A stretch of 64,000 bases of DNA from Parietichytrium sp. I65-24A (GCA_012862575.1 BLSF01000045.1:238154-302153), one strand, 5' to 3'; shown: positions 10,158 through 21,718, counted from the stretch's first letter. A program made the numbers and translations. The notes: generated by a model not told the origin, from the sequence alone.

Positions 10158-10985
10158 TTAGTAAACCTGCTGGTAAAAGTCGTTAAGAGTGTCGGACCCA
10201 GAACCAGAAAGCGTCGCGCACAGTGCGAAAGAATTGCTGCATTGGCAGTTGCCATTCTCGGCGGCGACGAAAGAGTTTGTAGTAGGATCTGTGATTCCGC
10301 GCATGAGAACACTAGATTTATCTACGAGACCGGCTTTCACTGCATCGCTGTTGGTGGCGCACTCTGCATCCGGGCCACCGACGTCAGTCATCTGGCAACC
10401 CATTCCTTGACCCTTAATTTTGCACCAGGTGCACTCGTACAGTCCAGGAACGGAAAGGCTGGAGCATACACTGGCAGCATTCTTTGGCTTGCCATATCCG
10501 GCCATGTTGCAAGGGTTTCTGTAGCATCCTTTGCCTGGGAGAACGTCTTTGGCGTACTGCAGATCCTGATTGTCCTCCCAGAAAGCATTGTAGGTCTTGT
10601 AGGTTGTCTCCGTGAACCACGTGCACTCGCCATGGGTGCTTTCCAGATTGCAGCTTCCATCGTTCAACTGATTGCATGGATTTCCACGGCAGAGGTGACT
10701 GTGGGCTCCAACAACTTCGCAACGCACATTCTTACCATCGACGGTTCGCACAGCCTTGCACTCTTCGACTTGGTTGTTGAAAGCGCTGCAAGCCTCGTCC
10801 ATGGCATTCACCCTGAGAAGAGTGGGGTCCTTGCGTTGAAGACGTGCTGCCCACCATCCGGAATTCTTGATTTCGTTGCAAACTGCGTGATTTTTCAGCC
10901 GTCTTCCGATGTAGAGCTCATCGTCGTCGGTAGCACTTGCAGAGCAGATCGCTGCGAGAGCTACGGTTGCGGAAAGGAGCTTCAT
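10158..10985 (-). CDS. Secreted Cys-rich protein, two-module, 275 aa
   Basis: No known family is recognised. The ATG at 10985 opens directly into a clean signal peptide (MKLLSATVALAAICSASA, residues 1-18); codons further upstream in frame offer only TTG. The mature chain has more than 20 cysteines. Its centre contains two copies of a Cys module: each begins with a C-x-x-N-P-C-N motif and ends in ECTW, separated by about 20-30 residues with one internal cysteine. This suggests an internal duplication of a disulphide-bonded domain. A downstream module contains KIKGQGMGCQM, and the tail ends in a CQCSN and CATLSG region. No membrane anchor is present, so it is probably secreted or sits in the cell wall or matrix. 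Substrate or partner unknown. Confidence 0.85.
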   Translation of the reverse strand: MKLLSATVALAAICSASATDDDELYIGRRLKNHAVCNEIKNSGWWAARLQRKDPTLLRVNAMDEACSAFNNQVEECKAVRTVDGKNVRCEVVGAHSHLCRGNPCNQLNDGSCNLESTHGECTWFTETTYKTYNAFWEDNQDLQYAKDVLPGKGCYRNPCNMAGYGKPKNAASVCSSLSVPGLYECTWCKIKGQGMGCQMTDVGGPDAECATNSDAVKAGLVDKSSVLMRGITDPTTNSFVAAENGNCQCSNSFALCATLSGSGSDTLNDFYQQVY

Positions 10986-13900
10986 TTGTCTGATGCAGAC
11001 GACGGGCGTACTAGTCAAGGCTCGTGAGGAGTTCTCTTGTGATCAACTTTGTTGCTTGCTGTTTTGGGTCTGCTGCATATGCGCTCGAGCCTCTTTGGTC
11101 TGTGAGCAAAACTGTAAGGTATGTGGTAAACGAGGATACAATGACTCTTCCACGTGTGTGGTTGGTTGCCAGATGGTTTCCCTAACCCCAGGATATCTTC
11201 AGCTCTCTTTTGTGAGGGTGCTCTTATCCTGAGAGAGAAGAGCAACAAAGGGGAAACACTAGGGAACTCCACATGACTCCACCTCACTATCAACACTTTT
11301 TTAGCACTCGCTGCCTGCCATTACATCAGTTCTGAAGAGAGAGAGAGAGAGAGAGAGAAACGTTCTCTCCCTTTGACGATTTTGCTGCAAGCGCAGAGAG
11401 GTTCTAAAAGCAATTAAGTATAAGTATGGCCGAACATGGATGAGAGAGCAGATGAGGCTTTTGTTCAGTGTTCGTGTTCGATGCTTCCTCAAAGTCAGTT
11501 TCCTTCGAAATTGCGAATGGAAAGCTCCCGGCTTGGTTCAGCACAAAAAAGACAAAGACATACAGCCACTGCATACAGCACTCAGTCTCTGAGCATTTCC
11601 AACCGAGCAAACAGCGTTGGTTGCGCGTGATTCGTAAAAAGCTCTTGTTTCTGATGCCACTACTATGGTCGCAGCTTTGCTGAAGTTGTCTTGACTGTGA
11701 ATACTGGGGTTTGAACGAGAATAGACTTGAGCCTATGAACACCATTCTCTTTTCCTCCTCCTAAGTGATAGTGTCCTTTCAAAATGGAGCACTCTCAATC
11801 GCTACCATTCTAAGTTGTTTCGTTCCACTGTCTTCAAGTTGTTTGGATGAAAGTGTCTGTCTATCTTCCCTCACATCCCTCACACTTTCATGGGTTGAAT
11901 TGATTTGTAGAAGCAGCTATAAGCTGCAGTGCACAGAGGTGCAGCTGCCGGGAGAAAATGCTGAATCAGAAACTTCGGAGGTTTGACAACTTCGCAAGCT
12001 GACTTGGTTTCCAGAAGCTTCGCTCAGCTGATGACTGGTTAGACAATTTGTTGAGAACTCGCAAGTCAGCAAAAGATGGAATCTTCCATGAATGTCGCAA
12101 GTCCGTACCCAGTACTGTACCAGTACTCTCTTCTTCCAGACTGAAGTTCACCGCCAGCACTCTGCCAACGAAGGCATTTGCGCGCGACGTTTCGCCAACT
12201 TTACAACGAAGGGGGAAGTAGAGCAAGTCAGAGCGCTGTAAAGTCGAATCGTCAAGACTCGTGGCGCTCACGGCGGACACGGGCTCTGGCTCGGACCACT
12301 CTATTTTGTCCACGGCATATGCATCCGTAGTTTACAGCATGAAACTCTGATATAAACCTGCACTGCGGCGAATCAAAAGCCAACTGACCACACTCTCAGC
12401 CACGCTCCGTACAAACAACTTCAAAGAATTCGATAGTATTGGAGGTCTCCAATTTGTACTCTTTCCATTCGAATACCCATTGCTTATGGAGAAAACCTTA
12501 CAACTGTGAATCGAAGACAGAGCAGGAGCACCCTTAAAAACAAGGTTGACTGGGTCTTAAAACACGATAACAATAAAAGCTATGTATCTGAACATGTAAT
12601 TGATTTTTCAGGATTCAGCAATAAGCTTAGTTCAGCAAAGGCGTATCGGTACGAGTATTGTCGACTCCCTTCTTTTCGTTCTACTTTCTCTCGAATTTTC
12701 CCCTGCCCCAACATTCGAATTACTGTGCAGGCATGTGCAGGCTTTGCTCTCTCCCTTTCTCATCTAATCAAGCGCATGGAAATGGAATGGACAAGTACTT
12801 CGCGGTGCTTTGAGACGGGAATGCCTCGTGTTCCTGGCTCGGGTCCGCCGCAAGGACATGCTCTCTTTCATTTAAATCGCAAATTTTCGGGTTTCTGGCC
12901 CTGTCCAATTGTCGCATGTGCTTTTGGCCTTGACGCACGTGGCTCCACGTGGTTTTGATTTGGCATGAATGGGAGTCGTGTTAGTAAGACTCACAGCTCG
13001 AGCACTAAAGTGTAGAGAGGCATTACAGCTCTCCACATGTGATTCTCGGGAGGGGGTCAAAAGAGACTTACTACAACAGTTGAGAGGTAAAAACGCTAAA
13101 GATCGCTACCGAAAATAATACCAGACTCTCAATACCCACTACAAGGTCCAAGTGGGACCATCAACACCTGCATTAGAATACAGTCTACAGGACCAAAACC
13201 CTTCCTACGCCACCTACTGTACCACAGCATGCATACCTCAGCCTAGCCACTATTCTTCCCTTTCTTGAAACGCTTACTGTCAGAACTAGTATCACTACCT
13301 GTTTAATTCAATTTTAGGATGCACTGTAAGATACAATACCCCTGGAGATAACCTGCCAACACTACCAACTAGCTATTAGCTATAATAGAACAATGTGCTG
13401 GAACCATAGCAATCTGAAGCACTTGAAACAAGAGCAGCTACGACGAGGCACTGAAAAGGACGGAGACGAACAAAGTTACAAAACCTCAATAAAATAGAGA
13501 GCGTCCAAAGCGCGCGTTTTCGTACGCGAGCAACGACCGAGTACCAACAGTTCACTCGATAACTTAGTCCGGAATCTGTCCCGCCTTCGCTTCCTGACAC
13601 TATAACTCAAGTGCTGGGTTACTAGCTACTAGCTAGCTGGCTCGCACAAGAATGGCAGCCTCATCAAGTGACGACCACCAGCTCTGCAAATGTAGTACAA
13701 CTTGAGCAGACCGGCTCTTCGCTGTCGCACATTTTTCTGAATTCCGAGTAACTTGAGTCTTCCACATTTTTGCTGAGCTGACCAGGATCACATATTCTGG
13801 ATCGTCAGAATGAACTAGATCGTCAGAATGAACCAATTATGTGGATCTGATACTCAGGATGACATTGAGAGCTATGCTTCAATTTGCTTTTCTTGAGCGT

Positions 13901-16649
13901 GCTGAGGACTAATACTGGTTCCACATGATCCCCCCAATCTCTGAAGGCAAAATCAAATCCAGCCTTCATTGTGAGACTCATGAACATGCTCGATCGGCTA
14001 TTGCTAGAATTTAGTAAACAGTTTGTGAGTTCGCGTGAGTTCCGAGATCCCGGCCGAGGGAGTCTCAGGCCTCCTGGCTCGGATACTGACTGACATTCGC
14101 TGGAGAGTCAGTCCACTGCGCGACCCGCTCGCGGGGAACTGTAAGCACTGCAAACTGAATTTTGCTCGTGATTCTGTATCACTCGCGAAGGAGCAGCGAG
14201 ACCTGTGCCATAGTGGGTTGAAAAATTGCATCTCCTGTACAGAAGTGTAGACAGAAATCTGCGATGCGTACGCATTGTCGAAAAACAAATTGAGCGAATA
14301 ACGATGAGTTTTAAGATTTTGAGTTTAGATTTTTCTGAAGTCTTGTCAGAAAAGCAAGACAAGTTTTCAGTTCTGACGTCTCACAGGGGTTTGCCATGTT
14401 TTGCCGGATTCTGATATCGCATAAATACAGCCAGAGTCTTCTTAATTGGCTGGCATTGTACTAGCTAGCTAGAGAGTGACGAGAGTCGCAAGATACTTTT
14501 GATTGTGAGCAATTTCAACAAGCCCGCACCGCTCGCACAAATTTGGTACCCAGGACGGTAAGTTACTGGTACCTTTAACTGCTGGTACATGCTTACTAAT
14601 TGAAACCGTAAAATCGGCCCGTGCATTTGAGCCAGGCCGACTCTCGAATGAGACATCTTGTGTCAGTATAGGGCTGGCTCTTCCAAGGCCACTCACCGCG
14701 ACCCACCTTCCTCGCGGACTCAAATTCAGCCCATTTCAGCCCAGCCCTCCGAGAGACTCACTATCGCTGCCAGATCAGAGCAGACTGACAACGAGTAGCG
14801 AGTGCGGCGCATGGTTTGCCACAAGAAACTGTCCGGCTCGCACAGTTTCAATCAAATCTCTTGGAGAAACCAGGGGTCCTATTCGGACTCCCCAGACTCC
14901 CCAGCTCGAATGTTCCAAATTCCAAAAATTAGACCTTGAGTGCCTGTAAACGAAACAATACGTATCCAAGCGAGGTAATATTTTGCAATGGATTTTCCTC
15001 GGCAACGCGACAGCGCGGACAACCAGTTCAGGCTACACGCCACAGACGCCGAAAGACGCCACAGGGCGGGCCTGACTCAAGAGATTGGATTCTGCATTGA
15101 AAACGCTGGTGCACGCTCGAAGTTCGTGTACTAGTACAGCAAGCATTCCGCGTAGCTTTTGGACAACGAAATCGTTTCCACCGTGGTGACCGTTCGCAGT
15201 TGTCAAGTCACTGAACCCCAAACTTGGGACTCTGGTGAGTGGACATTGAGACCTATGACGAAGAATCGATACTTACAAGTTGGACTTCTCCCCCCATGTC
15301 ATCACGAAATTTTTCGAGGTTCATTAATTGAATAATTATAATTGATTTTGATAGAGAAAGAAAGACTTCACAGCGCTGATTCTTCTTTCCCAAAGTTTGC
15401 TGAGCACATTGTATACTGACCCAAACTCGGATGTAATTGGAGAACGTGTCTTTCAGCAAGCGCAAATTAACTAAGGGATACAAAGTGCTCCAGATCGACG
15501 CAAGATGTAAACAGGATACCCAGGATACTGTTTCAACTTGAAAATTAAAAAAGCAAGAGGTTGAGGTTAGGTCGTAATAGTTGTTCACAGTGCACTCCAA
15601 ATTCTCAATTATTGGCGACCCAGCAAAGATAGTCTCATGAGATGACTTCTTCAATTATTGGCTACCACGTACATATTTATCAAATTTCCTTTTCAATCGG
15701 ATCCGATATCTGCAAGGTTGAGCCCGGGGCTGAATTCATCTTCGCGAATTGAGGCGATGTATGGTTTAAAAAAAAATTAACAAAGAAAGGGCACGTGAGA
15801 AAGGGTGAACAAATTTGGTGAGCAACAACGCTTGTTGTAAAAGATGACTGTTTTGGCAGCGTTCGTTCGAATCGGGCCGTGGAAGATTCTGAATTTGATT
15901 ACATTGAAGCGCGAGTACGAGCACTACTAGTTCGCGCATTCTGGTCCAGGAGTTACACATATCTGCACAACTGGCACGAAAAGCCTTTCATCACCACATA
16001 CTCAGGCTAAAACAGAATTTGGAAAATGAAGTGAATTGAAGATTTTCTCTCTCCAATTTCATTCTCAAATTATGGGAAAGAAAAATTAATGGGAATCATC
16101 CATCCATCACCCAATAGTATTTCACTTTTGGTTTACAGGGAAGTCGATTCTGTGAATGCGTGATGGTGTTGTTTGCTCAACATTTCAGAATTTCAGAAGT
16201 TCAGAATTCGAATAACGAATTCACCGTTACAAGCTTATACAGATGACTAGTGTCTACTAAAAGATTGGATCGTAAAGCAAATGACATCTCAAATCATTTT
16301 TAAAAAGAGAGTTTTGCCTCGGTTATTCTTTTCACGAGCACTCACATTTGCGGAGGCTACGAGTACTCGTATAGATCGAGTATGAAGCGAGAAGATACCG
16401 GTGCTACGTGTGGATAGACGAGGAGTCCTATCATACAGACGTTATTCCGAGAAGACTCGAGTTGGAAGTGGAGACGAGGGCATCCAAAGTGGTCGTTCGG
16501 ACGCAGAGAGCGCGTGGCCGACCTTGCGACAAGCTGACATTGTGGAGGATTTGCATTGCGCAAGCTTGCAGTGCCTGGAGCTTTCCACCGGAGGTTGTGC
16601 GGTTCTTCAGTTGATGTGAAATTGTTTTCCCGAAGAGCAGCGACTCAAG
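10986..16649. other. 5.7-kb stretch without a supported gene
   Basis: Both strands were read for long frames and for splice-flanked exons; none assembled into a credible protein. Frames are short, usually lack ATG and are full of stops. Visible content: a GA dinucleotide tract at about 11336-11358, many short CTAGCTAG runs, a tandem duplicate GATCGTCAGAATGAAC at about 13800-13835, and GAATTC-centred motifs near 16190. The last few hundred bases should hold the condensin H2 promoter. A non-coding RNA or heavily split gene cannot be excluded. Confidence 0.45.
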
Positions 16650-18725
16650 ATGGAGCTGTCCGAAGACGATCGCGAGGCAAGATTCGAGCACCTGCTGAAA
16701 CCCATCAAGGACCTCGCGGAAAATTTTGATGTGGACATTGCTCACGAGCTCGTGGAATACCTTGAAGAGCTGGACCAGATCGTCATTAATTTCGAGGGCG
16801 GAGAGCTGAACCTCAACTTTGCAGAAGCCGCTCTGGTAATTCAAGGCTCAACAGCTGTCTACAGCAAGAAAGTTGAGTACTTGTACAAGCTGGTTTATGC
16901 AGTGCTTGACCAACTCTGTGATACGAAGACCGCCCAAAACAACAATGTCAGCAATGGCAAGCGCCGGAAAAGCGTTGCCGACAATGCGAGCGCCGAGAAG
17001 GATCTCTTCCTGCTGCTTGATGACGTAATTGCGGTGGGAGAGAACACCACGCTCAAGCACGAGTCACTAGAGGATACGCAAGGCTTGCGTGAGCGCATTC
17101 CGATGGCACTTGTGGTAGGACAATCTGGTGCTGCTGAGCCGACCGGCACTTTCAAAATGATGAGCTGTGGAGTTGACTCTGCCGGAGCGTTTATCCTGGA
17201 GCGCAAACGTGCTACTTGTGTCGAGGCTGACTCAAAAGAGGAGTATGGAGATGCCGGATTTGCGTCCCAGAACGACGACGATGATGATGATGATGACGAC
17301 GGTTTCGGATTACACTTTCAAGATGTTGACGAGCAAGCCTCGCTTGATGGAGAGGCAGACGCTGCTTTCAACGCTGCCGTTCCTGGAAGCGCCGTGAAAC
17401 TAGTTTCAGCGGATGGTTCTGACACTGTGAGAGAATCAGACGCGAAAGGAGAATCTGCCTCGGTTGGAGGAGACGAAGTTGGGTGGGGAAACGAGGACGA
17501 TGAGGAGGACGATGTGACCAGTCGTTGGGAGCATCTCGATCCCCATTCGGCGGATGAGGACTCTTGTTACAACACGCCCTTACAAATCGGAAAGACATGG
17601 GAGGTGCCAAAGTCCTTGCTCATTGGCAAGGAGACGCAGGAGAAGAAGCCTTTTACTAGCTTAATCACAAACCAGCTGGTTAGCGTCGCTTTGCATCCGA
17701 GCCTCTGCAGCAAGATTCCGCGAAGATCAAATGTCGTCATGTACCCTGAGTTTCGGGGCTACTCAAGCGAATTGCGGCGCCGTGCCAAGAAGCAACAGCA
17801 CCCTCGCGGGAGAAATTCTCGCCAGGCGATCTCTCGCCCGACAGACTACGAGGACCTGGAAGACGCAGAAGACAGGCTGGCTCGAGAGATCATGGAGCGA
17901 GATGGGCACCAAGAAGACGTGCAGCCTGGTAATAACGGGTACGGCGAGGATGACGAGAGTGAGGAGGGGCAGGATTTCTACCACGACTATGGCGGCGACG
18001 ACTTTGTTGGCTTTGATGGCGCAAGTGATGATGAAGGCGATGGGGATCGCCGTCTTGCTCTGAGCTCGAATGCATTCGAGAAAAACCTTGACAACTACGT
18101 TGACATGGTAAAACAGCACTTGCAAAAGTACCTGGAGGCTGCAAATAAGTGGGCTTCTGAATCCAACCTTCACGCTAGGGTGCGAAAATGGGAAGAGCGT
18201 ATCGAGCCGATCCTTGAGGAGCAGAATAAACGTCCACCTTTCGACATCCACCAGTATGGAGGTAAAATCCTATCCACTCTCGCGTCAGAGGGTTCTGCCG
18301 AGAACGGCGAGCAACAAAAAGAGCAACAAATATACTTTGAGGAACTGGCAGACTCATTTTCGCGATTATGTAATTATCAGGCAGGACTTGCTGACGAGAG
18401 CTCTCCTGAAACGGAAACCGAAACTGTCGAGGAAGCAGGCCGTGGGCTCAACCAGTACGAGGTTTGCCGCATGTTTTTGGCTTCTTTGCAGCTTGCAAAT
18501 AACGGCAACGTTGAACTGATTCACGAGGACAACACTTCCCCTCTTCGGCTTCGCCTCTTGGACAATGTCCTTGCAAACGAAAAGCTCGAAGGTTATCTGG
18601 CGCCTTCGGTGGAGGGTCGCGCGGATGAGTCGGAAGCACTCCCGTCCAAAAAGCGCCAAAAGATGGGGAAACTGAAGCCATCAAATCGTGGAAACGTTCA
18701 GTCGACAGCAGTAGAGAATATTTGA
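16650..18725 (+). CDS. NCAPH2: Condensin-2 complex subunit H2 (kleisin-beta)
   Basis: The kleisin of condensin II, which bridges the SMC2-SMC4 heads and recruits the HEAT subunits for chromosome compaction in the nucleus. The 691-residue chain starts at a true ATG. The N-terminal kleisin segment (about residues 10-90) matches animal CAP-H2 closely, with ARFEHLLKPIKDL, EYLEELDQI, NFAEAAL and VYSKKVEYLYKLVY. The IPMALV and GAFILE motifs follow. The middle is long and acidic, with a run of nine Asp residues near 210-220. The C-terminal region has the hallmark RVRKWEERIEP, PFDIHQYG and EVCRMFLASLQLAN blocks that form the winged helix contacting the SMC. All in one exon. It converges with the APP1 gene. 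Identification is strong. Confidence 0.97.
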   Translation: MELSEDDREARFEHLLKPIKDLAENFDVDIAHELVEYLEELDQIVINFEGGELNLNFAEAALVIQGSTAVYSKKVEYLYKLVYAVLDQLCDTKTAQNNNVSNGKRRKSVADNASAEKDLFLLLDDVIAVGENTTLKHESLEDTQGLRERIPMALVVGQSGAAEPTGTFKMMSCGVDSAGAFILERKRATCVEADSKEEYGDAGFASQNDDDDDDDDDGFGLHFQDVDEQASLDGEADAAFNAAVPGSAVKLVSADGSDTVRESDAKGESASVGGDEVGWGNEDDEEDDVTSRWEHLDPHSADEDSCYNTPLQIGKTWEVPKSLLIGKETQEKKPFTSLITNQLVSVALHPSLCSKIPRRSNVVMYPEFRGYSSELRRRAKKQQHPRGRNSRQAISRPTDYEDLEDAEDRLAREIMERDGHQEDVQPGNNGYGEDDESEEGQDFYHDYGGDDFVGFDGASDDEGDGDRRLALSSNAFEKNLDNYVDMVKQHLQKYLEAANKWASESNLHARVRKWEERIEPILEEQNKRPPFDIHQYGGKILSTLASEGSAENGEQQKEQQIYFEELADSFSRLCNYQAGLADESSPETETETVEEAGRGLNQYEVCRMFLASLQLANNGNVELIHEDNTSPLRLRLLDNVLANEKLEGYLAPSVEGRADESEALPSKKRQKMGKLKPSNRGNVQSTAVENI

Positions 18726-19140
18726 GGGATTACCCCGTTGGAACCCGCCCTTCTTGTTTGACGTAAGCTACCTTGCCCTGTAAAACTTATAGATTAATGT
18801 ACCCGATTCTCATGTCGACCATCTTAAACCTCGAAAAGACGTCTCTCAAACGGAATGCAAAACTTTTCTTGATTAACTGTAAAATATTGTTCTGACCTGA
18901 TTTCTAATTAATGGCGCTGCAACTCTCTCAATCACTTTCTCTGACGGGTCAAGCAGAACTCTTGCTGGGAATGAACACTTTCCAGGCCTTCCATCCTTGT
19001 TTTGCAAATACATTCCTACAATCTGAGGAACTTCAACGTAGCAGGGTTTCCCGCGTTGCCGAATGCCATCAGTTGTGAGCTTGAGCCTGTTCAGTTCTGC
19101 AGTAAACAACGCCCAGAAGAAGCACTGGCAGATATATCTA
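18726..19140. other. Convergent 3' spacer, may include an APP1 terminal exon
   Basis: Spacer between the condensin H2 stop and the APP1 frame. On the minus strand, 18873-19086 stays open for 70 codons in an otherwise stop-rich stretch and could be a last exon of the APP1 gene (entered separately). Confidence 0.5.
18873..19086 (-). CDS. Possible terminal exon of the APP1 gene
   Basis: A 70-codon open stretch with protein-like composition (CYVEVPQIVGMY, CSFPARVLLDP) and no start codon of its own. It can be joined to the upstream APP1 frame through a putative 58-bp intron: donor GGCAA|GTAATA with exon 1 ending at 19145, acceptor GAACAG|GCTC with exon 2 starting at 19086. The phase is exact (exon 1 has 533 codons plus two bases, exon 2 supplies one base). 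The product would be 604 rather than 534 residues. The donor is not the usual GTAAGT and the acceptor has a weak pyrimidine tract, so this is an inference that competes with simple termination at 19141. Confidence 0.4.
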
Positions 19141-19153
19141 TTACTTGCCAGTG
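19123..19153. repeat. 8-bp inverted repeat around the APP1 stop
   Basis: CACTGGCA at 19123-19130 and TGCCAGTG at 19146-19153 form a perfect 8-bp stem with a 15-base loop. The TAA stop of the unspliced APP1 frame (19141-19143) falls within the loop and the putative splice donor straddles loop and stem. It could be chance or an RNA structure influencing splicing versus termination. Confidence 0.5.
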
Positions 19154-20745
19154 AGATTTGAGTGAACAGTTTTCAGAAAATGAACCCTTTCGTGATCATC
19201 TGAAAATTTGCTTGCGAGGCGCGCAATGTCACGCAAAAACACATCCTGCTGTCGCTGCCGACTCTTCTCCGTGGCGAATATTATTCGAGAAAAATCCCTT
19301 GCGCTCGCTATTGCAACGCTGAGCAGCGACCGATTTTGAGCTCCGAACAAGCCCATCTTTGAAGCCGCAAACGCTGCTCCAGCAAAACTTTGAAATAGTA
19401 CAATGCCATGCATATCACATTCAGATTGCCTGTAACCGCTTGGGTGACCGGGCAAGATATCTATTATATACGAATCCTCTGTGACGTGCTGTGGTCTAAT
19501 CTGTTCTCTCTTGATCGCTTGGTGGTGGGCATCGCCTATTGGATCGCACATATTTACAGCCTCATCCAGCATAAGAGCACGAGTTTCCAGACTCGCAAGA
19601 CTGTTGAGTTCATGCAAAGGCTGGTCCACCCATCCGTTGTCTCCGTCTTCTCGAAACATATTTTTTGAGCTGCCGCCCTCTGGTTTCTCACCTATTTGTG
19701 CGCTGCCAGTGGCGCTCCGCTTCATGAATTGGGGCGCGCCAAAACTGAGCGGCTCGAATATGTCGTGAATGAAAACTGCTCGTACAAGGCCGCGCTGGAG
19801 CAGTTCCTTGCCGAGATCAATGTCCATCTGACCATTATCTCCGACAAGATAGAAGACACCCTCAGGATAGAGATCTACCATCTGTTTACACTGCTTGACC
19901 TTCCTAGCCAGCATCGAAGACGGTGTGATGAAGCTGGTGGACGACCCGGCCAACGCAACCGATGTTTCGAATCCGTGCCGAACGAGCTCGTTCCGCGTCC
20001 AAGCCTGAAGCCAACTTGGCCTTGCAGTCACGAAAGTGACTTGCTGTTTGGCTTGTGACCATTCGCTGAATCTGCTCCCAGCGCCAGAAAACTGAGCCGA
20101 CGAAGATGATCTTATCAGCTCGTGATAAAACTGCTGCACACCAGGATACAGTGTATTCCAAGGAAACCTTCTGTCTTTGAAAGTCGAGACAAGAGTGTCA
20201 TCCATGTCACTAAGCACGAACACTAGTCCAGCTCGTTCTCTGAAACATCCCAGAACCGTAGTGTTGTGTTGAAGGAGCTGTGCTCTATTGACAGGTGACA
20301 GCTTGCGAAACACAAGCCAAAAGAGAGATACACCGATTTCCCGCAACACCTTGTCTAGATCAAGCTTAAACTCCAGCAGCGCCTCTGGGCTGTCGAGGCT
20401 TTGGAATACGCTCACCACAGCCTCTTCGAAAAACGGATTCCCATGGCCGCTTCTCTCTGCCCGGATCTGCAACAATACAAAGTCCACTTTTTCTTGGATC
20501 GAAGCTTCCATCGGGGAGCCAAGAGGTACATATCTGTTCAACGAGCCAGGTCGGGAGAAGAGTGTCCTGCGGCACACGAGTGCAACCAGAGCAATCAGGG
20601 CCAGAGCAGCAACTAGCAGCGTAAGCGCCACGGCTCTGAGTTCCGCCGGCGTCGCAGCGGGCCGCATGGCGCCGTAAACTGCGGTGAGCGTGGTACTTGC
20701 AGCCACGCAGCTTACCAAGACGCCGCATAACCGCTGCGTGGCCAT
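19141..20745 (-). CDS. APP1-domain phosphatase, membrane-anchored
   Basis: A HAD-superfamily lipid phosphatase of the APP1 type (the yeast member dephosphorylates phosphatidate to diacylglycerol). The chain has 534 residues in this frame, from a true ATG. Two N-terminal hydrophobic segments (about residues 8-27 and 38-59) suggest membrane insertion. The catalytic domain has the nucleophile motif DMDDT (Asp180, Asp182), the Thr240 motif FVTARP, a Lys near 282-287 and the metal motif VGDNGQMD (Asp303, Asp308), all in the expected order. The C-terminal 200 residues are not assigned. The gene is convergent with condensin H2. The end is uncertain: an intron may remove the stop and add a 70-residue exon (see 18873-19086). 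Domain identification is firm; lipid substrate is inferred from the family. Confidence 0.9.
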   Translation of the reverse strand: MATQRLCGVLVSCVAASTTLTAVYGAMRPAATPAELRAVALTLLVAALALIALVALVCRRTLFSRPGSLNRYVPLGSPMEASIQEKVDFVLLQIRAERSGHGNPFFEEAVVSVFQSLDSPEALLEFKLDLDKVLREIGVSLFWLVFRKLSPVNRAQLLQHNTTVLGCFRERAGLVFVLSDMDDTLVSTFKDRRFPWNTLYPGVQQFYHELIRSSSSAQFSGAGSRFSEWSQAKQQVTFVTARPSWLQAWTRNELVRHGFETSVALAGSSTSFITPSSMLARKVKQCKQMVDLYPEGVFYLVGDNGQMDIDLGKELLQRGLVRAVFIHDIFEPLSFGAPQFMKRSATGSAQIGEKPEGGSSKNMFREDGDNGWVDQPLHELNSLASLETRALMLDEAVNMCDPIGDAHHQAIKREQIRPQHVTEDSYIIDILPGHPSGYRQSECDMHGIVLFQSFAGAAFAASKMGLFGAQNRSLLSVAIASARDFSRIIFATEKSRQRQQDVFLRDIARLASKFSDDHERVHFLKTVHSNLTGK

Positions 20746-21718
20746 TTTCCCAGCGACAGACCACCTACTCAGCCAGAGCCTGAGGCGTCAAGGAACACCG
20801 GCACAAAGCCGGGAGTGAATCAATGATTAGTGACGAGCGATGAACGGGGACGCAGCAAACACGTTATACCATTAAAGAACCAATGCTCACTGTCAGAAAG
20901 CAGCGAACCCCCGAGCGCACCGCTGGGCCGAGAGCAGACTAAGACGAAAAAGAAAGAGAGAAAGAAAGAAAGAAATCAAAGCGCGCAAGTTCCAACGCAG
21001 TCAACAAGTCCTCCTTGCGCCGAATTTGAAGCCCGAACTCCGACCAGCCTTCCAGCGCCTCACAGTACCGCGAGTTGCTCAGTTGCCCAACTACTCATTT
21101 CGCGCTCCTTGGCTTGAAGCGTATTGGGCCAGCTCGTGACGCTCGCCGTCTCTCCGTCCCTCGCATTCACTCTATTCACTCTATTCACTCTATTCACTCT
21201 ATTCACTCTATTCACTCTATTCACTCATCAGCGTTCCACTCTTACGGCCCCGGCTAGTCTAGCTAAACTCCGAATAACAGCACCTCCTAATTAATTCTTC
21301 AACTAACACTGTAAGTTATCTCATTTATTTTAGAAGTGAGAGTTGTCTAAAGCACGCTGTTCCGGCATACTCAGTTCCGGCATTGACTGTTGTAGGACAC
21401 TGTACCGGTACTCGAATACCCTTCACGATGCAGCGTCTTTGGGCCCAGTGGCACACAGTGCAAAATGAGACGTCAGAGTTCAAAAGTTGGAGAAATTGAC
21501 AATGGCTTGCAAGACTGGCGCACTGTGCTTTTTCAAGCCTGCCAACCGCCAAATCTATCAGTGTCTCAGATTTTATCATTTCGGTTCTGACAAATTCCGT
21601 CGAAAAGCATGCCAAAGTACCTCGGAGAGCGCTTGCAAATTTAGAAATCCTCCGGCCAACTGTATATCAAATCATATATGGCAACTTGCAAATTCTGCGC
21701 AGAGGCGCGAGGATGGAC
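20746..21718. other. Intergenic with 9-bp minisatellite
   Basis: Promoter side of the APP1 gene and 3' side of B9D1. It contains an A/G-rich patch near 20940-20980 and a 9-bp ATTCACTCT minisatellite. No gene seen. Confidence 0.55.
21165..21227. repeat. 9-bp minisatellite, seven copies
   Basis: Seven head-to-tail copies of ATTCACTCT, the last ending in A. Because the unit is a multiple of three it gives a spurious Ile-His-Ser frame. Intergenic. Confidence 0.9.

Noticed and set aside
10152-11027. A 291-codon plus-strand frame
   Set aside because: Antisense to the secreted Cys-rich gene, which has a clean signal peptide and Cys pattern.
12506-12958. A 150-codon plus-strand frame in the gene-empty block
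   Set aside because: Opens at GTG, has no recognisable domain and lies in stop-rich AT-rich DNA.
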